From Thermoplasmata archaeon (GTDB lineage Archaea > Thermoplasmatota > Thermoplasmata > Lutacidiplasmatales > UBA184), in assembly GCA_021796385.1 (NCBI GenBank), contig JAJYXQ010000033.1, positions 1 through 64,000 on the forward strand: a DNA stretch of 64,000 bases, given 5' to 3'. Positions 41,901-50,032 of the stretch are shown piece by piece. How positions within the stretch are numbered: position 1 is the stretch's first letter; each line of letters begins with the position of its first letter. The notes below the pieces were generated by a model that was given only the letters and a program-made list of their open reading frames with translations, did not search any database and was not told the DNA's origin. Position numbers and translations under genes: made by a program.

Positions 41901-43122
41901 TACAGCTGAGAGCCGCAGACAATGGGGTAACGAAGGCCCAGGTGTCTCCCAAGTAATTGCTGTCGTATCCTCCGAACATGACTGAAAAACCGTCCGCCGC
42001 ATCGTAGGCGATACCCGCGGCGCTTCTCGCAGCGGGTGAACCGGAAGGAGCTTGCTGTCCCCACTGCCCACCTGAAAAACTCCAAGTGTCCGATAGATAG
42101 GAGCCACCGTTGTACCCCCCGAACATCAATACGTACCCGGATGCTGAATCGTACACCATGGAGGCTGAGTCTCTGGGCCCCGGAGGGGTCGCGGGAGACA
42201 CTGAAGTCCATTGCCCTCCCAAATACTCCCATGTGTCACCGAAATACCCTCCGTTGAACCCTCCAAACATCACAACGTAACCGTCGGCGGCATCATATGC
42301 CATCGCCGCTGCGCTCCGACCACTGGGAGAATTTGATGGCGACAGAGCCACCCATTGTCCTGCCGTAAACTTCCAAGTCCCCGACAGATATGATCCGCCA
42401 TTGTATCCTCCAAACAAGACCACATACCCGTCAGCCGCATCATACGCCATGGATGCGGAGTCCAATGGCCCAGGAGAAGAAGTGGGAGACAATTGTGACC
42501 ATTGCCCACCGACAAACATCCAAGTGTCCCCAAGATACCCACCGTTGTACCCTCCATACATCAGAACGTAACCGTCCGCTGCATCGTAAGTCATCGCCGC
42601 CGCACTTCTCGCCGGGGGTGCTGTAGCAGGAGTCAGTTGAGTCCATTGCCCCCCGGAGAACTCCCAAGTGGCAGACAGGTACGACGACCCGGTATATCCC
42701 CCAAACAACACGACGTAGCTGTCCGCGGCATCATACACCATGGATGCCGAGTCAATAGACCCCGGCGATGTTGACGGTGATAGTTGGTTCCACAAGGGTG
42801 AGGTGTGTGTGCTGTGGCACGTTGAGCTTTCGTTGGGTCTATGAGCTGCGCAACTTTGGTGCTCTAGAGTAACCGGGTGGTATGCCCGTTGCAGGGAGTC
42901 TCGTGCCTCAGAGATTTGCACCGCACCTACGACTCCTACCCCGGCTTGGGAAGGCCCATTGTGAAGTCGGACCTTACCGACCCCGGTGGATGATGTCATA
43001 ACGGGGTGATATAGAGTATTTCCGGTAAAAATCGAGGTTGAATACATCCCACTCATGAATGATAGGCCGATGATTGCGGAAGCCAAGAGAGCGGGCATTA
43101 CCCTCTGCATCCGTTCACTCAC
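38905..43122 (-). CDS. Giant Kelch/Ig-like surface protein with TM and cytosolic winged-helix-like domain
   Basis: N-terminal hydrophobic segment, Kelch repeats (SASMVYDAADSYVVLFGGYTG...), Ig-like repeats, TM FPWWLLGLILLIVVGFTVLLAGLLLRRRK, then cytosolic VYAVMQSLASKPRSLDGVKQEVHLSDDALFAVLGALSMAKLIARG...FVLTPLGRKVARRF. Confidence 0.8.
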   Translation of the reverse strand: MSERMQRVMPALLASAIIGLSFMSGMYSTSIFTGNTLYHPVMTSSTGVGKVRLHNGPSQAGVGVVGAVQISEARDSLQRAYHPVTLEHQSCAAHRPNESSTCHSTHTSPLWNQLSPSTSPGSIDSASMVYDAADSYVVLFGGYTGSSYLSATWEFSGGQWTQLTPATAPPARSAAAMTYDAADGYVLMYGGYNGGYLGDTWMFVGGQWSQLSPTSSPGPLDSASMAYDAADGYVVLFGGYNGGSYLSGTWKFTAGQWVALSPSNSPSGRSAAAMAYDAADGYVVMFGGFNGGYFGDTWEYLGGQWTSVSPATPPGPRDSASMVYDSASGYVLMFGGYNGGSYLSDTWSFSGGQWGQQAPSGSPAARSAAGIAYDAADGFSVMFGGYDSNYLGDTWAFVTPLSAALSCTSTKLDLGEAATCTTGTNGGEKPFTYSYAGTGCSPSPTTSTFSCAPGAPGSYNIAVTVTDSLAQQATASAAYTVYADPTVNVAPSGPLRYDVGQSAGTLSATVTYAGPNSVSIEWYSSLSGGCGASSTNLGVSITSYGPPTTNAGTTYYCAVVFDSGVAGYQSTSNAVEVSVTADPTISVSPVGPLKYDIGQTPAQLTASVGYNGPNGVTVEWYKSLNLSCDAASAYTGTSGTYYSPSTSTAGTTNYCATVADSGVPGYSSVSNAVKVVVNGPLSIASFTATPSIAILGDTIQLNVTVAGGTAPYTYTYTGLPAGCSSQNASSLPCTPTSVCNCTVTVSVTDGAGDSASYKATFTVTSNTTQLMVSEFLVSPASISVGSLANFTVATIGGKGTLSYHYSGLPPGQCQALDASSFPCRPSSAGVFNVTVIVTDQAGHSASGNTTLTVTQVAGGPQIVSFTFYPSVVMVNSTSTASVTTTGGIGTFTYSYDGLPPGCVTMNESTFSCTPTLEGIYTVRVFVNDSVGHSATATARLSVESGFLTAVLSSNETQIIAGGAISLNVAISGGIGPYVVIWSVNGSNVSQAGTTWTFAITHPGTYTYVAWVRDSQNVIVRSNAVEVKVLPLSVSPAGQAFPWWLLGLILLIVVGFTVLLAGLLLRRRKDDESGFAPTPPPIESSPIPPKPPVGYMDGISVSPGDWDESAETARAYGTYTMGPAGTTLGSASMSGTAPELDPYRSFSLKITPEGVRVEETPRADVSPRIRDAEFSTPPGGRTEPSTSSLTGPSPADVYAVMQSLASKPRSLDGVKQEVHLSDDALFAVLGALSMAKLIARGTKKDSEATVFVLTPLGRKVARRFIGSQRERDTRRVAETSKRPQLPSGKNTGTYQAIRLEKGTTLQDIHPVGKERGSLEEETPFKTIRPEDVNPQLKGQKPLPKEVLQPMEMRVQSDRGIDSRDPGEKIDAEKRTQILIERAKKERREKSRFGVDQTDKPRDQGDK
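41930..42790 (-). repeat. Tandem Kelch-coding repeats
   Basis: Repeated AAAMAYDAADGYVVMFGGxNGGYxGDTWxFxGGQW units inside the 38905-43122 gene. Confidence 0.7.
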
Positions 43123-43390
43123 GAGTGCATAGCATGGGGCAACATCTACAAGACGGTTTCTCCAGTTGTGTCCTCTTGTCGTTTCCAGAAATGTGTTCCA
43201 CCAAGGGGAGAGATCGGAAGAGGAAAGTTGTCGGAAGAAGATCCGAGAGGATACACGAACGCATGGTACAGCCTCTTGCTTTCTTCGTTGACCACACTGA
43301 CCGACGAGAAGCCCTCACATCTGGCTCCCCGAGCCAAGTCCAAGTGACAGTCTCCATTAGAGTGACCACCTGATGGCTGCGGAAGTTTCA

Positions 43391-43562
43391 GCAGACTTGG
43401 CCCCTGAAGCGCCCCCTCCGGTCACGGTCCTCTCTGGCGCCGTTGATTCTCCCTGTATTCGAGAAGCCTGCGTATGCGCTCTCTCTCGGCAGCTTCTCGC
43501 TTTGCGCCCTCGCCACCGATCTCGTGGATGTTGGCACTTCCACCAACGACGTCCGCTGACCA
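43391..43562. repeat. 172-bp repeat, copy 2 (spans the 3' end of the 43422-46826 gene)
   Basis: 169/172 identical by eye to 34021-34192. Confidence 0.8.
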
Positions 43563-46500
43563 CGCTTGGTAGGAGCCCTTGGGAACGGCTCTCGCTTGGG
43601 GATTGACATCTTCAGGCCGTAGACCGTCCATTTCCACGCCTTCCACAGGTCTCGATGGTCGTGGTTGCGGAGATGGAGGAGGGCCTCCCTTGCTGGCGGA
43701 TGCACTCCGGGCAGGCGGAAGCGCCTCAGAGGGTGGTACCGCATTGCTCGCCTCCCCCAGCGCACTTTGGAGGAAGTGTCTCCCAACGGGCGTGATAGCG
43801 TAGACCCTGATTCTTGTCGTCGAATTTGTTCCCGTCACAATCATGCTCGCCTTCTCCAAAGCCCTCAGCAGACTGGCCAAGGAATCGTCTGGGAGGTTCA
43901 CCACCTGTTTGATGGCGTCCAAGCTCCGGGGCCGCTGGGCGATGACGTAGAGGAGCATGTAGGCATCCTCGGTGGAGGGAACGCCTCGCTGAGGCCCGGG
44001 CGAAGTGGTGGCGACCGACGCATCAATGGTAGTGAACTCAGCATCTCTCACGGGGGCAGCTTCCTTCTGGTGCCCAATCTCTTCGACAGCAATCCCCTCC
44101 GGTGTCACCCTTAGTGCCCAAGAACGGTAAGCATCAGGATTGAGCTTCTCTGATGGAAATGCATGCGATTGCCTGTCCGGCTCCGGGGCTGGGGGCGGAG
44201 GAGCGGGTGCCTGGTAGGTCCCGTATGCGGCCGTCGGATCGACCTGCCATTCGGGCGGAGGTTGTGGAAAGGTCACTCCGGAGAAGTAGTCCGGCTGCGG
44301 TTGTTCGAACTGCCATGCACCAGAATCTGAGGAAAGCGACTCTCCCGGCAGCGCTTCCTGATCCAAGCCTTCCCTTTCCGTGTGAGAGTTTCTCTTTCGT
44401 CGGCGTGGAACGACAATAATGACGACTACGAGGAAGAGAAGAAGCGCCGCAACGAGTACAACGATTGCCAACAGTGCCCACAGCGGGAACGCCGTGGCAG
44501 ATGGGCCGGTTTGGGTTTGGGTACTGACGGGTGAGACTTCAATCGTTACTGGATTGCTCACTGCGACGTCGCCCTTCGAGTCGGTGACCCAGAGTCGATA
44601 GGTGTAGTTCCCAGGATTGGAGAACTGTAGATTCTGAGTGGGCAGGATGCCGAGCGAGGATTCGTTCACACCGTTCAGACTCCAAACGTAGGTGTAGGGA
44701 GCCAAGCCCCCAGATGCCGATCCCGTCAGTGCCACCCTTGCCCCTACGTGGACCCGGGTTGTGTTCGCCGATAACGCCACGGTCAAGGGGAGGTAGACCC
44801 CGGGAGGAAGGACCCTAAGTACGACTCGTTGAGTGGTCCACTGACCGACGGAGTCACTCACATTCACCGAGAACGTGTAGTTTCCCGCACCGCGCGGGGT
44901 GTAAGCGACGGTGCTTCCCGAACCCAACGACAGCGTCGAGTTCAATGTCCACACGTACCCGTAGGGTTCTTTCCCCCCCGATGCGGTGGCGTTGATCCAT
45001 ACCTTGGTTCCAGGATGTACCGAGTAGGCCGAGAGAGTCACGTTGGCGACAAGGGGGCCAGGGCCGGGAACCAATGTAATGGTCGACGAGTTAGTGACCG
45101 TGTGAGAACCGAGTGTCGCAACGAGTGTAAGTTTCGTTGATCCACTATTCGCAACCGCCGTGGCCTTCACCGAGGTCCCTGTCGTGATATTCAGGGTCAC
45201 CAGACTGTTGTTCAGCGACCATGCATAAGACGTTCCTGCGGGGCAAGAGCCGCCCGAACACACCGGAAATGTCGAGAAGACCGCCGCGGTTCCGTTCTGT
45301 ATGGTGATCGAAGTTGGTGATATTGAGACTGAGGTCAACCACGCGGTGACGTTGAGTGTTGTGGTGGCGCTGGCAGATCCATAGCTGTTGTTGGCGAAGA
45401 CTCTGACAGTGTAATTCCCCGCGGTGGTCGGACGGCAAGGTAGTGTCGAGACATTCTTAGAGGCACACCCGCTAGGTAAGCCTGTGTAGGAATACGTCAA
45501 GGTGCCTTGACCCCCATTGGCCGCTACCGTGAGGTTCGTCCACTCTCCAGCCAACAGCGATGGTGGGCTAGCGGTGAATGATGAGATCGCGGGACGTGTC
45601 CCGTCAGCAATCACACTCAGGTTGTCTGAGTATGAGTTAGCGACGAAAACCTCCCCCGTTCCACTGTCATACGCTACGCCATCGGGACCCAACCCCACAG
45701 GGAGGGTCGCTACGACATTGTCAGTTGAATCTGAGATAACGCTTACAGTGTTTGAGCCGTTGTTTGCGACAAAGACCTCGCCCGTCCCACTGTCATATGC
45801 CATCGCATCAGGTGACGATCCCACGATAATCCCTTTCACTATCGAATTCGTCGCATCCGAAATTACGTCCACGGAGTTCATTCCCCGGTTTGCGACAAAG
45901 ACTTCCCCCTTCCCGCTGTCATAGGCTAATGAGACTGGACTCGTACCCACGCCGACTGAGGCCACTACCTTGTTGGTTGCATCCGAGATCACGCTCACAC
46001 TGTTCCCGTTGGTGGCGAACACCTCCCCCTTCCCGCTGTCATACGCCACGCCAGGGCCCCCGACCGGGATGGATGCAACCACCTTGTTCGTCGCGTCCGA
46101 AATCACGCTCACACTGTTCGAGCCATCGTTGGTGGCGAACACCTCCCCCATTCCCCCGTCATATGCCACGCCCACGGGGAATCCTGCGAAACCCCCAAGG
46201 TTGACGGTTGCCACCACGGTGTCGGTCGCATCTGAGATTACGTCCACGGTGCCCGAACCAAAGTCGCCGACAAAGACTTCCCCCTTTCCCCCGTCATACG
46301 CTACGCTCTCAGGATACCATCCCGAACCGACGATGGTTGTCACCACCGTATTGGACGTATCGGAGACCACGCTCACGGTGTTCGAGTCATTCCAGTTCGC
46401 GACAAAGACCTCCCCCTTGCCGCCATCATACGCCACACCCCATGGGTCCACTCCCACTGGCACAGTTGCCACCACGCAGGGGTAAGTGGCACATCCGGAG

Positions 46501-46826
46501 GTTGGTTGAGTGCGCTTCAGGGGGAGAACCAGATGGGGACTGTGTTCCTGACCGCTGGGCGGCAGGGTCACCGCACCCTGCCCTGCAGACATGGTGAGCA
46601 CAACAGTCACGATTGGTAGCAAGAGAGCAATGGATACCACGATGCTCGCTCCCGAGAACACAAATGAGACGACACTTGGTGGACGCTTCCGATCAAGCCG
46701 CACGAATGGATGAATGGTGCCGAGGTTATCAGGTTTGCCGACTCCTACACCGACTAATACCTCTACTAATACGCCGACAATGCCCTTGCTTATATTGCAC
46801 ACGCTGGCATCAGAAACGGATGCCAA
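43422..46826 (-). CDS. Giant YVTN/PKD-like surface protein with TM and cytosolic winged-helix-like domain
   Basis: YVTN repeats (YDSGKGEVFVANRGMNSVDVISDATN), TM FPLWALLAIVVLVAALLLFLVVVIIVVPRRRK, cytosolic AYMLLYVIAQRPRSLDAIKQVVNLPDDSLASLLRALEKASMIVTG...YAITPVGRHFL, and RPEDVNPQ motif shared with the 38905-43122 protein. Confidence 0.8.
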   Translation of the reverse strand: MASVSDASVCNISKGIVGVLVEVLVGVGVGKPDNLGTIHPFVRLDRKRPPSVVSFVFSGASIVVSIALLLPIVTVVLTMSAGQGAVTLPPSGQEHSPHLVLPLKRTQPTSGCATYPCVVATVPVGVDPWGVAYDGGKGEVFVANWNDSNTVSVVSDTSNTVVTTIVGSGWYPESVAYDGGKGEVFVGDFGSGTVDVISDATDTVVATVNLGGFAGFPVGVAYDGGMGEVFATNDGSNSVSVISDATNKVVASIPVGGPGVAYDSGKGEVFATNGNSVSVISDATNKVVASVGVGTSPVSLAYDSGKGEVFVANRGMNSVDVISDATNSIVKGIIVGSSPDAMAYDSGTGEVFVANNGSNTVSVISDSTDNVVATLPVGLGPDGVAYDSGTGEVFVANSYSDNLSVIADGTRPAISSFTASPPSLLAGEWTNLTVAANGGQGTLTYSYTGLPSGCASKNVSTLPCRPTTAGNYTVRVFANNSYGSASATTTLNVTAWLTSVSISPTSITIQNGTAAVFSTFPVCSGGSCPAGTSYAWSLNNSLVTLNITTGTSVKATAVANSGSTKLTLVATLGSHTVTNSSTITLVPGPGPLVANVTLSAYSVHPGTKVWINATASGGKEPYGYVWTLNSTLSLGSGSTVAYTPRGAGNYTFSVNVSDSVGQWTTQRVVLRVLPPGVYLPLTVALSANTTRVHVGARVALTGSASGGLAPYTYVWSLNGVNESSLGILPTQNLQFSNPGNYTYRLWVTDSKGDVAVSNPVTIEVSPVSTQTQTGPSATAFPLWALLAIVVLVAALLLFLVVVIIVVPRRRKRNSHTEREGLDQEALPGESLSSDSGAWQFEQPQPDYFSGVTFPQPPPEWQVDPTAAYGTYQAPAPPPPAPEPDRQSHAFPSEKLNPDAYRSWALRVTPEGIAVEEIGHQKEAAPVRDAEFTTIDASVATTSPGPQRGVPSTEDAYMLLYVIAQRPRSLDAIKQVVNLPDDSLASLLRALEKASMIVTGTNSTTRIRVYAITPVGRHFLQSALGEASNAVPPSEALPPARSASASKGGPPPSPQPRPSRPVEGVEMDGLRPEDVNPQARAVPKGSYQAWSADVVGGSANIHEIGGEGAKREAAERERIRRLLEYRENQRRQRGP

Positions 46827-47011
46827 GATCGTACGAAGCCAAAGTGCAACGAGTGGTATCGAGATCCGAGTCCCTGAGAGTGACCGTGCCCCAAGTCATC
46901 GTGGCCCTTCTGGACCTGAAGGACGGGGACACCCTTGCATTCACGGTTGAGCCGGGGTCGGGCAAGGTCTCCGTGACCAAGAAGGAAGGACCGACCTCAC
47001 AACGAAGATAG
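46820..47011 (+). CDS. AbrB-like small DNA-binding protein
   Basis: MPRSYEAKVQRVVSRSESLRVTVPQVIVALLDLKDGDTLAFTVEPGSGKVSVTKKEG (SpoVT/AbrB-like swapped-hairpin pattern). Confidence 0.6.
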   Translation: MPRSYEAKVQRVVSRSESLRVTVPQVIVALLDLKDGDTLAFTVEPGSGKVSVTKKEGPTSQRR

Positions 47012-47235
47012 ACCAAGGTAGCGACTACACGGCAAGCGCCAATCGGGGGACTCAAATCGGATCGGGGCTCATATCCTGACCTCTTGTGACCGCTTGGAAT
47101 TTCGGTGTATACTAGGGGGATGGGGACCCCATCCCCAAGATGGGGAAATCCACTTGGCGCACCTCTGGGGCTGGGGTCGAAGGGCCTACCCCTCGTCCCC
47201 TGCACCCCTGACCGCCACGTCGCCCGGGTCTTGGG
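47009..47235. repeat. Copy B of the ~225-bp dispersed repeat
   Basis: Starts TAGACCAAGGTAGCGACTACACGGCAAGCGCC; ends near CTACCCCTCGTCCCCTGCACCCCTGACCGCCACGTCGCCCGG. Confidence 0.7.
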
Positions 47236-47348
47236 CAGGAGCGACGAAACCGCCGATCCTGATGTATTAGGGGTTGTAAGGGGGAAGAGGTACGAAAAGC
47301 GGGCCGAATTTTTTCGTATGGGTCACTAGTTTCGTCGGACCTCGCAAA

Positions 47349-47528
47349 ATGCAGGGCGCTCGAGCCGATGAAGACGAGTTCCGGAAGGCCATGGTCATCG
47401 ACGTCGGAAGTGAAGGTGACCGGGTCAAGGCGTTGGACTGGCCGGATGACCTAGGAGAGAACGACGATAGTCTTGACGAAGCGTTCCGTGGACATCATGG
47501 AGATGGCTACGACGAGGAGGACGGTTGA
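47349..47528 (+). CDS. Acidic 59-aa protein
   Basis: Own translation: MQGARADEDEFRKAMVIDVGSEGDRVKALDWPDDLGENDDSLDEAFRGHHGDGYDEEDG*; TTGA overlap with the next gene. Confidence 0.5.
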   Translation: MQGARADEDEFRKAMVIDVGSEGDRVKALDWPDDLGENDDSLDEAFRGHHGDGYDEEDG

Positions 47529-47695
47529 CCCCCAAGAGAAAGCCGTCCGCCAGGAGAGTCGGACCGGACTTGGATGCGCTGAGCTACCGGGGAAAGAAAG
47601 AGTATCGAGTGGCGTTTCTGAGCTTGGAGGTCCCAAGAAGCCTGCCCCACATTGAGTGGCTTGACGCGTATCGGAAGTTCTTCCGGAGCATCTGA
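47525..47695 (+). CDS. Basic 56-aa protein
   Basis: Own translation from TTG: (M)TPKRKPSARRVGPDLDALSYRGKKEYRVAFLSLEVPRSLPHIEWLDAYRKFFRSI*. Confidence 0.5.
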   Translation: MTPKRKPSARRVGPDLDALSYRGKKEYRVAFLSLEVPRSLPHIEWLDAYRKFFRSI

Positions 47696-47717
47696 GGTGG
47701 TAGATGGGCACAGGATC

Positions 47718-47939
47718 CTACCAGTGTGTGTCTATGGGCCGGGCGGAGGTTTTGTGCACGGTCTGTACCCTGTGAAACTCGCATGCCCGAGCGCGCAACG
47801 TTCCTGCATTCTGACCCATGTCTGAAGCGATGCTCTTCCATGACTCGCCCTTGGCCCTCCGCGCCATGGCGATTGGGATGATTCCCAGCGGGAACGTCCT
47901 GGGACGCCCTCCGCTCTTGCGGTGAGAACCTTCGCTCAT
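47718..47939 (-). CDS. Small HTH protein
   Basis: AMARRAKGESWKSIASDMGQNAGTLRARACEF resembles a helix-turn-helix; overlaps the upstream ATPase gene. Confidence 0.5.
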   Translation of the reverse strand: MSEGSHRKSGGRPRTFPLGIIPIAMARRAKGESWKSIASDMGQNAGTLRARACEFHRVQTVHKTSARPIDTHW

Positions 47940-48631
47940 TTCACGGATTGGAAACCATCAGAGGTCAGCCTTAGTGAGCACTCCGAAGATTTACATTCAG
48001 TTTTCAAAGTTGAGCGTAACGCAATGATGGTTGGGTTGATGCTCGTCCGTTGCATCTCAATTCTAACGTCCTCCCAGCCCTCGAGGGTTCGTTCCGCCAC
48101 AGGGAGCACTCTGCCTGTGGTGTAGTCGATCCAGGTCTGACCGCTTGTCGAGACCATGACGCCAGGAGAGCGGGCAGCCTCTCTCAGATAGGACATCTGC
48201 ATTGAGAGTGACTGTAGTGCCCATGGTTCCCGATTTGTTCTGATGTGGAGCCTGACGAACTCGGTCAGAGAGTCGACGATGATCATGGCCGGGCGCAGTG
48301 AGGTCTTGGCCGACAGGATGCACGCCTGGTTGATGGCGGCTTCCTGCGTTCGCAGGGATCTTACCTTCTGGACTTGGAGGCGATTCAGGGTTTTCTCGCC
48401 ATCTATTTCTTGACCGTGACTCATGTGGGCGAGTCTCTGAATGGGGATACCAGCGGTCTCTATCCAGTATACCTTCCCCCCGATAGACAGCGCCCGAGCC
48501 GCCAGCCAAAGTAGGAGATTCGTTTTTCCAGATCCACCGGGCCCGAAGAAGAACGTGATGTGGTGTTCACGCAAGCCACCACCCAATAGATCGTCCAGAC
48601 CATGGAGCCCGGTCGAGAATGTCCCTCTCAT
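47936..48631 (-). CDS. RecA/RadA-superfamily ATPase
   Basis: STGLHGLDDLLGGGLREHHITFFFGPGGSGKTNLLLWLAARAL (Walker A) and PAMIIVDSLTEFVRLH (Walker B). Confidence 0.8.
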   Translation of the reverse strand: MRGTFSTGLHGLDDLLGGGLREHHITFFFGPGGSGKTNLLLWLAARALSIGGKVYWIETAGIPIQRLAHMSHGQEIDGEKTLNRLQVQKVRSLRTQEAAINQACILSAKTSLRPAMIIVDSLTEFVRLHIRTNREPWALQSLSMQMSYLREAARSPGVMVSTSGQTWIDYTTGRVLPVAERTLEGWEDVRIEMQRTSINPTIIALRSTLKTECKSSECSLRLTSDGFQSVK

Positions 48632-49596
48632 CGAAGATCCTCATTGCCCATGCGATCAGGAGGGCGATCTCCACCTTCGTTTTCTAGGTCATCGATGGAA
48701 GTCGCTACCGGCGTCTTCTTTTGTGGCACGTTTGATTTTCGTCGGAAGTCTCCGAAGGGTACTACGGCTGGGACTCCGGGAACTATCGGCGCATGATCGA
48801 GCAAATACAACATTACGTGGAGGATGCTTTCGCCGCGTATAGTGCTAAATGGACCCCCTTTCCGTCCTCTCACAACCTGGACATGCAGGCCCTCATCGTT
48901 GCTTTCATAATGTTCGAATCGAACGCCGAGACATAGCAGGTGAGCGTGAGGACCCCACGTTCCCCAACCCTCTCCGACCCATCGGTTTCCCCATAATTGG
49001 GGAACGATGACCCCCGCGTATCCTCCCCATGCATACTGTCGGGCCTTTTTCAGCGCAGCCTTCCGCAGGTGGTTGATTACGTCTCCGTGATCGTCATCCT
49101 CAGCGTATCTTTCCTTGGGGGGAGAGATTACAACGTGGTAGAGCGCGAAGATCCTCAGTTTATTCATCATCGCGGTCAGTTTCATCTTGTACCGCAATCC
49201 CACGGTGTGAGACCAGGCTCCTCCTCTGTGGGGAACCGGATGATGCACCGGACACCATTTGCCGCCCGAGCATAACCCCGAGCATCGCGAACACTCCCGG
49301 TGACCACAGCATCGCTTTCTCGGCCCTTTGTCGGTCTCGAAAATCCTTCCGCAACCTGGTGTCGGCCTTCCCATGCCCGGGTACGTCGCTCTTCTCTTCG
49401 CTCTGTCCGTTCTGGCCTTCTGGTGTCGCTCCTTCTCGTTGCCCGGTTCGTCCGTTGGGACAGTCTGTGGTGAAACAAGACTAGAGGGGAGTGTGAGGGG
49501 GGTTTTTGGTGGGTCAGAATCGCGTATGGAATCGGAGGTGGAACGCGGCATCATCGCGTCCTTAGGCGTATTAGCTGGGCGAGCGTCCTCGGACAT
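48628..49596 (-). CDS. HUH-type rolling-circle replication initiator-like protein (Rep)
   Basis: Cys-rich region (CGRIFETDKGPRKRCCGHRECSRCSGLCSGGKWC), FALYHVVISPPKERY, HUH-like WGPHAHLLCLG, ILHVMLYLLDHAPI. Confidence 0.65.
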   Translation of the reverse strand: MSEDARPANTPKDAMMPRSTSDSIRDSDPPKTPLTLPSSLVSPQTVPTDEPGNEKERHQKARTDRAKRRATYPGMGRPTPGCGRIFETDKGPRKRCCGHRECSRCSGLCSGGKWCPVHHPVPHRGGAWSHTVGLRYKMKLTAMMNKLRIFALYHVVISPPKERYAEDDDHGDVINHLRKAALKKARQYAWGGYAGVIVPQLWGNRWVGEGWGTWGPHAHLLCLGVRFEHYESNDEGLHVQVVRGRKGGPFSTIRGESILHVMLYLLDHAPIVPGVPAVVPFGDFRRKSNVPQKKTPVATSIDDLENEGGDRPPDRMGNEDLR

Positions 49597-49603
49597 GGAC
49601 CTC

Positions 49604-49771
49604 TCACTCCTCCCTCGCTCGAGCGAGAGGGATCAAGATGCGGAGTACGCCGAGGTACTCGTCGTCGGCCACCGTGTCGGGCAACGCCTCGACCGCAACG
49701 CGATAGGGGTCGCCGGAAGGGCGGTTCTTCTTGGCCTCCGCCTTCAATTTGGTGATGTCTCGCAAGGTCAC
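49604..49771 (-). CDS. Small protein, translationally coupled to the AbrB-like gene
   Basis: VTLRDITKLKAEAKKNRPSGDPYRVAVEALPDTVADDEYLGVLRILIPLARAREE from a GTG overlapping the upstream stop (GTGA). Confidence 0.4.
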   Translation of the reverse strand: MTLRDITKLKAEAKKNRPSGDPYRVAVEALPDTVADDEYLGVLRILIPLARAREE

Positions 49772-49977
49772 GGGACCTCCGCGGGGAGTCTGGCCAAAAC
49801 GCTCTGTACGCTCTCCTCCTGGCCCGGCGGAAATACTATCAGTATGGAACCAAACACCATGGTCAGTATAGTGCCCTTTTCGATCCCGACTGCCGCGCAC
49901 CACGCTCGTGGCATCGCCACGTACAGCGAGCGGCCCGCCCCCATCTGTCGCGCCCTCCGTTGAGTTTTCCCCGGCAT
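49768..49977 (-). CDS. AbrB-like protein
   Basis: GRSLYVAMPRAWCAAVGIEKGTILTMVFGSILIVFPP resembles AbrB/PhoU-type N-terminal motifs. Confidence 0.5.
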   Translation of the reverse strand: MPGKTQRRARQMGAGRSLYVAMPRAWCAAVGIEKGTILTMVFGSILIVFPPGQEESVQSVLARLPAEVP

Positions 49978-50032
49978 CCTTTTGTAAGTCCAAATGTTAC
50001 AGGGTGCAGCGGGAGATTTGAGTCATTGACCA

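Noticed and set aside
45580-46480. Regularly spaced repeats resembling a CRISPR array
   Set aside because: The spacing reflects tandem YVTN codons in one reading frame; units are diverged and no unique spacers between identical repeats exist.
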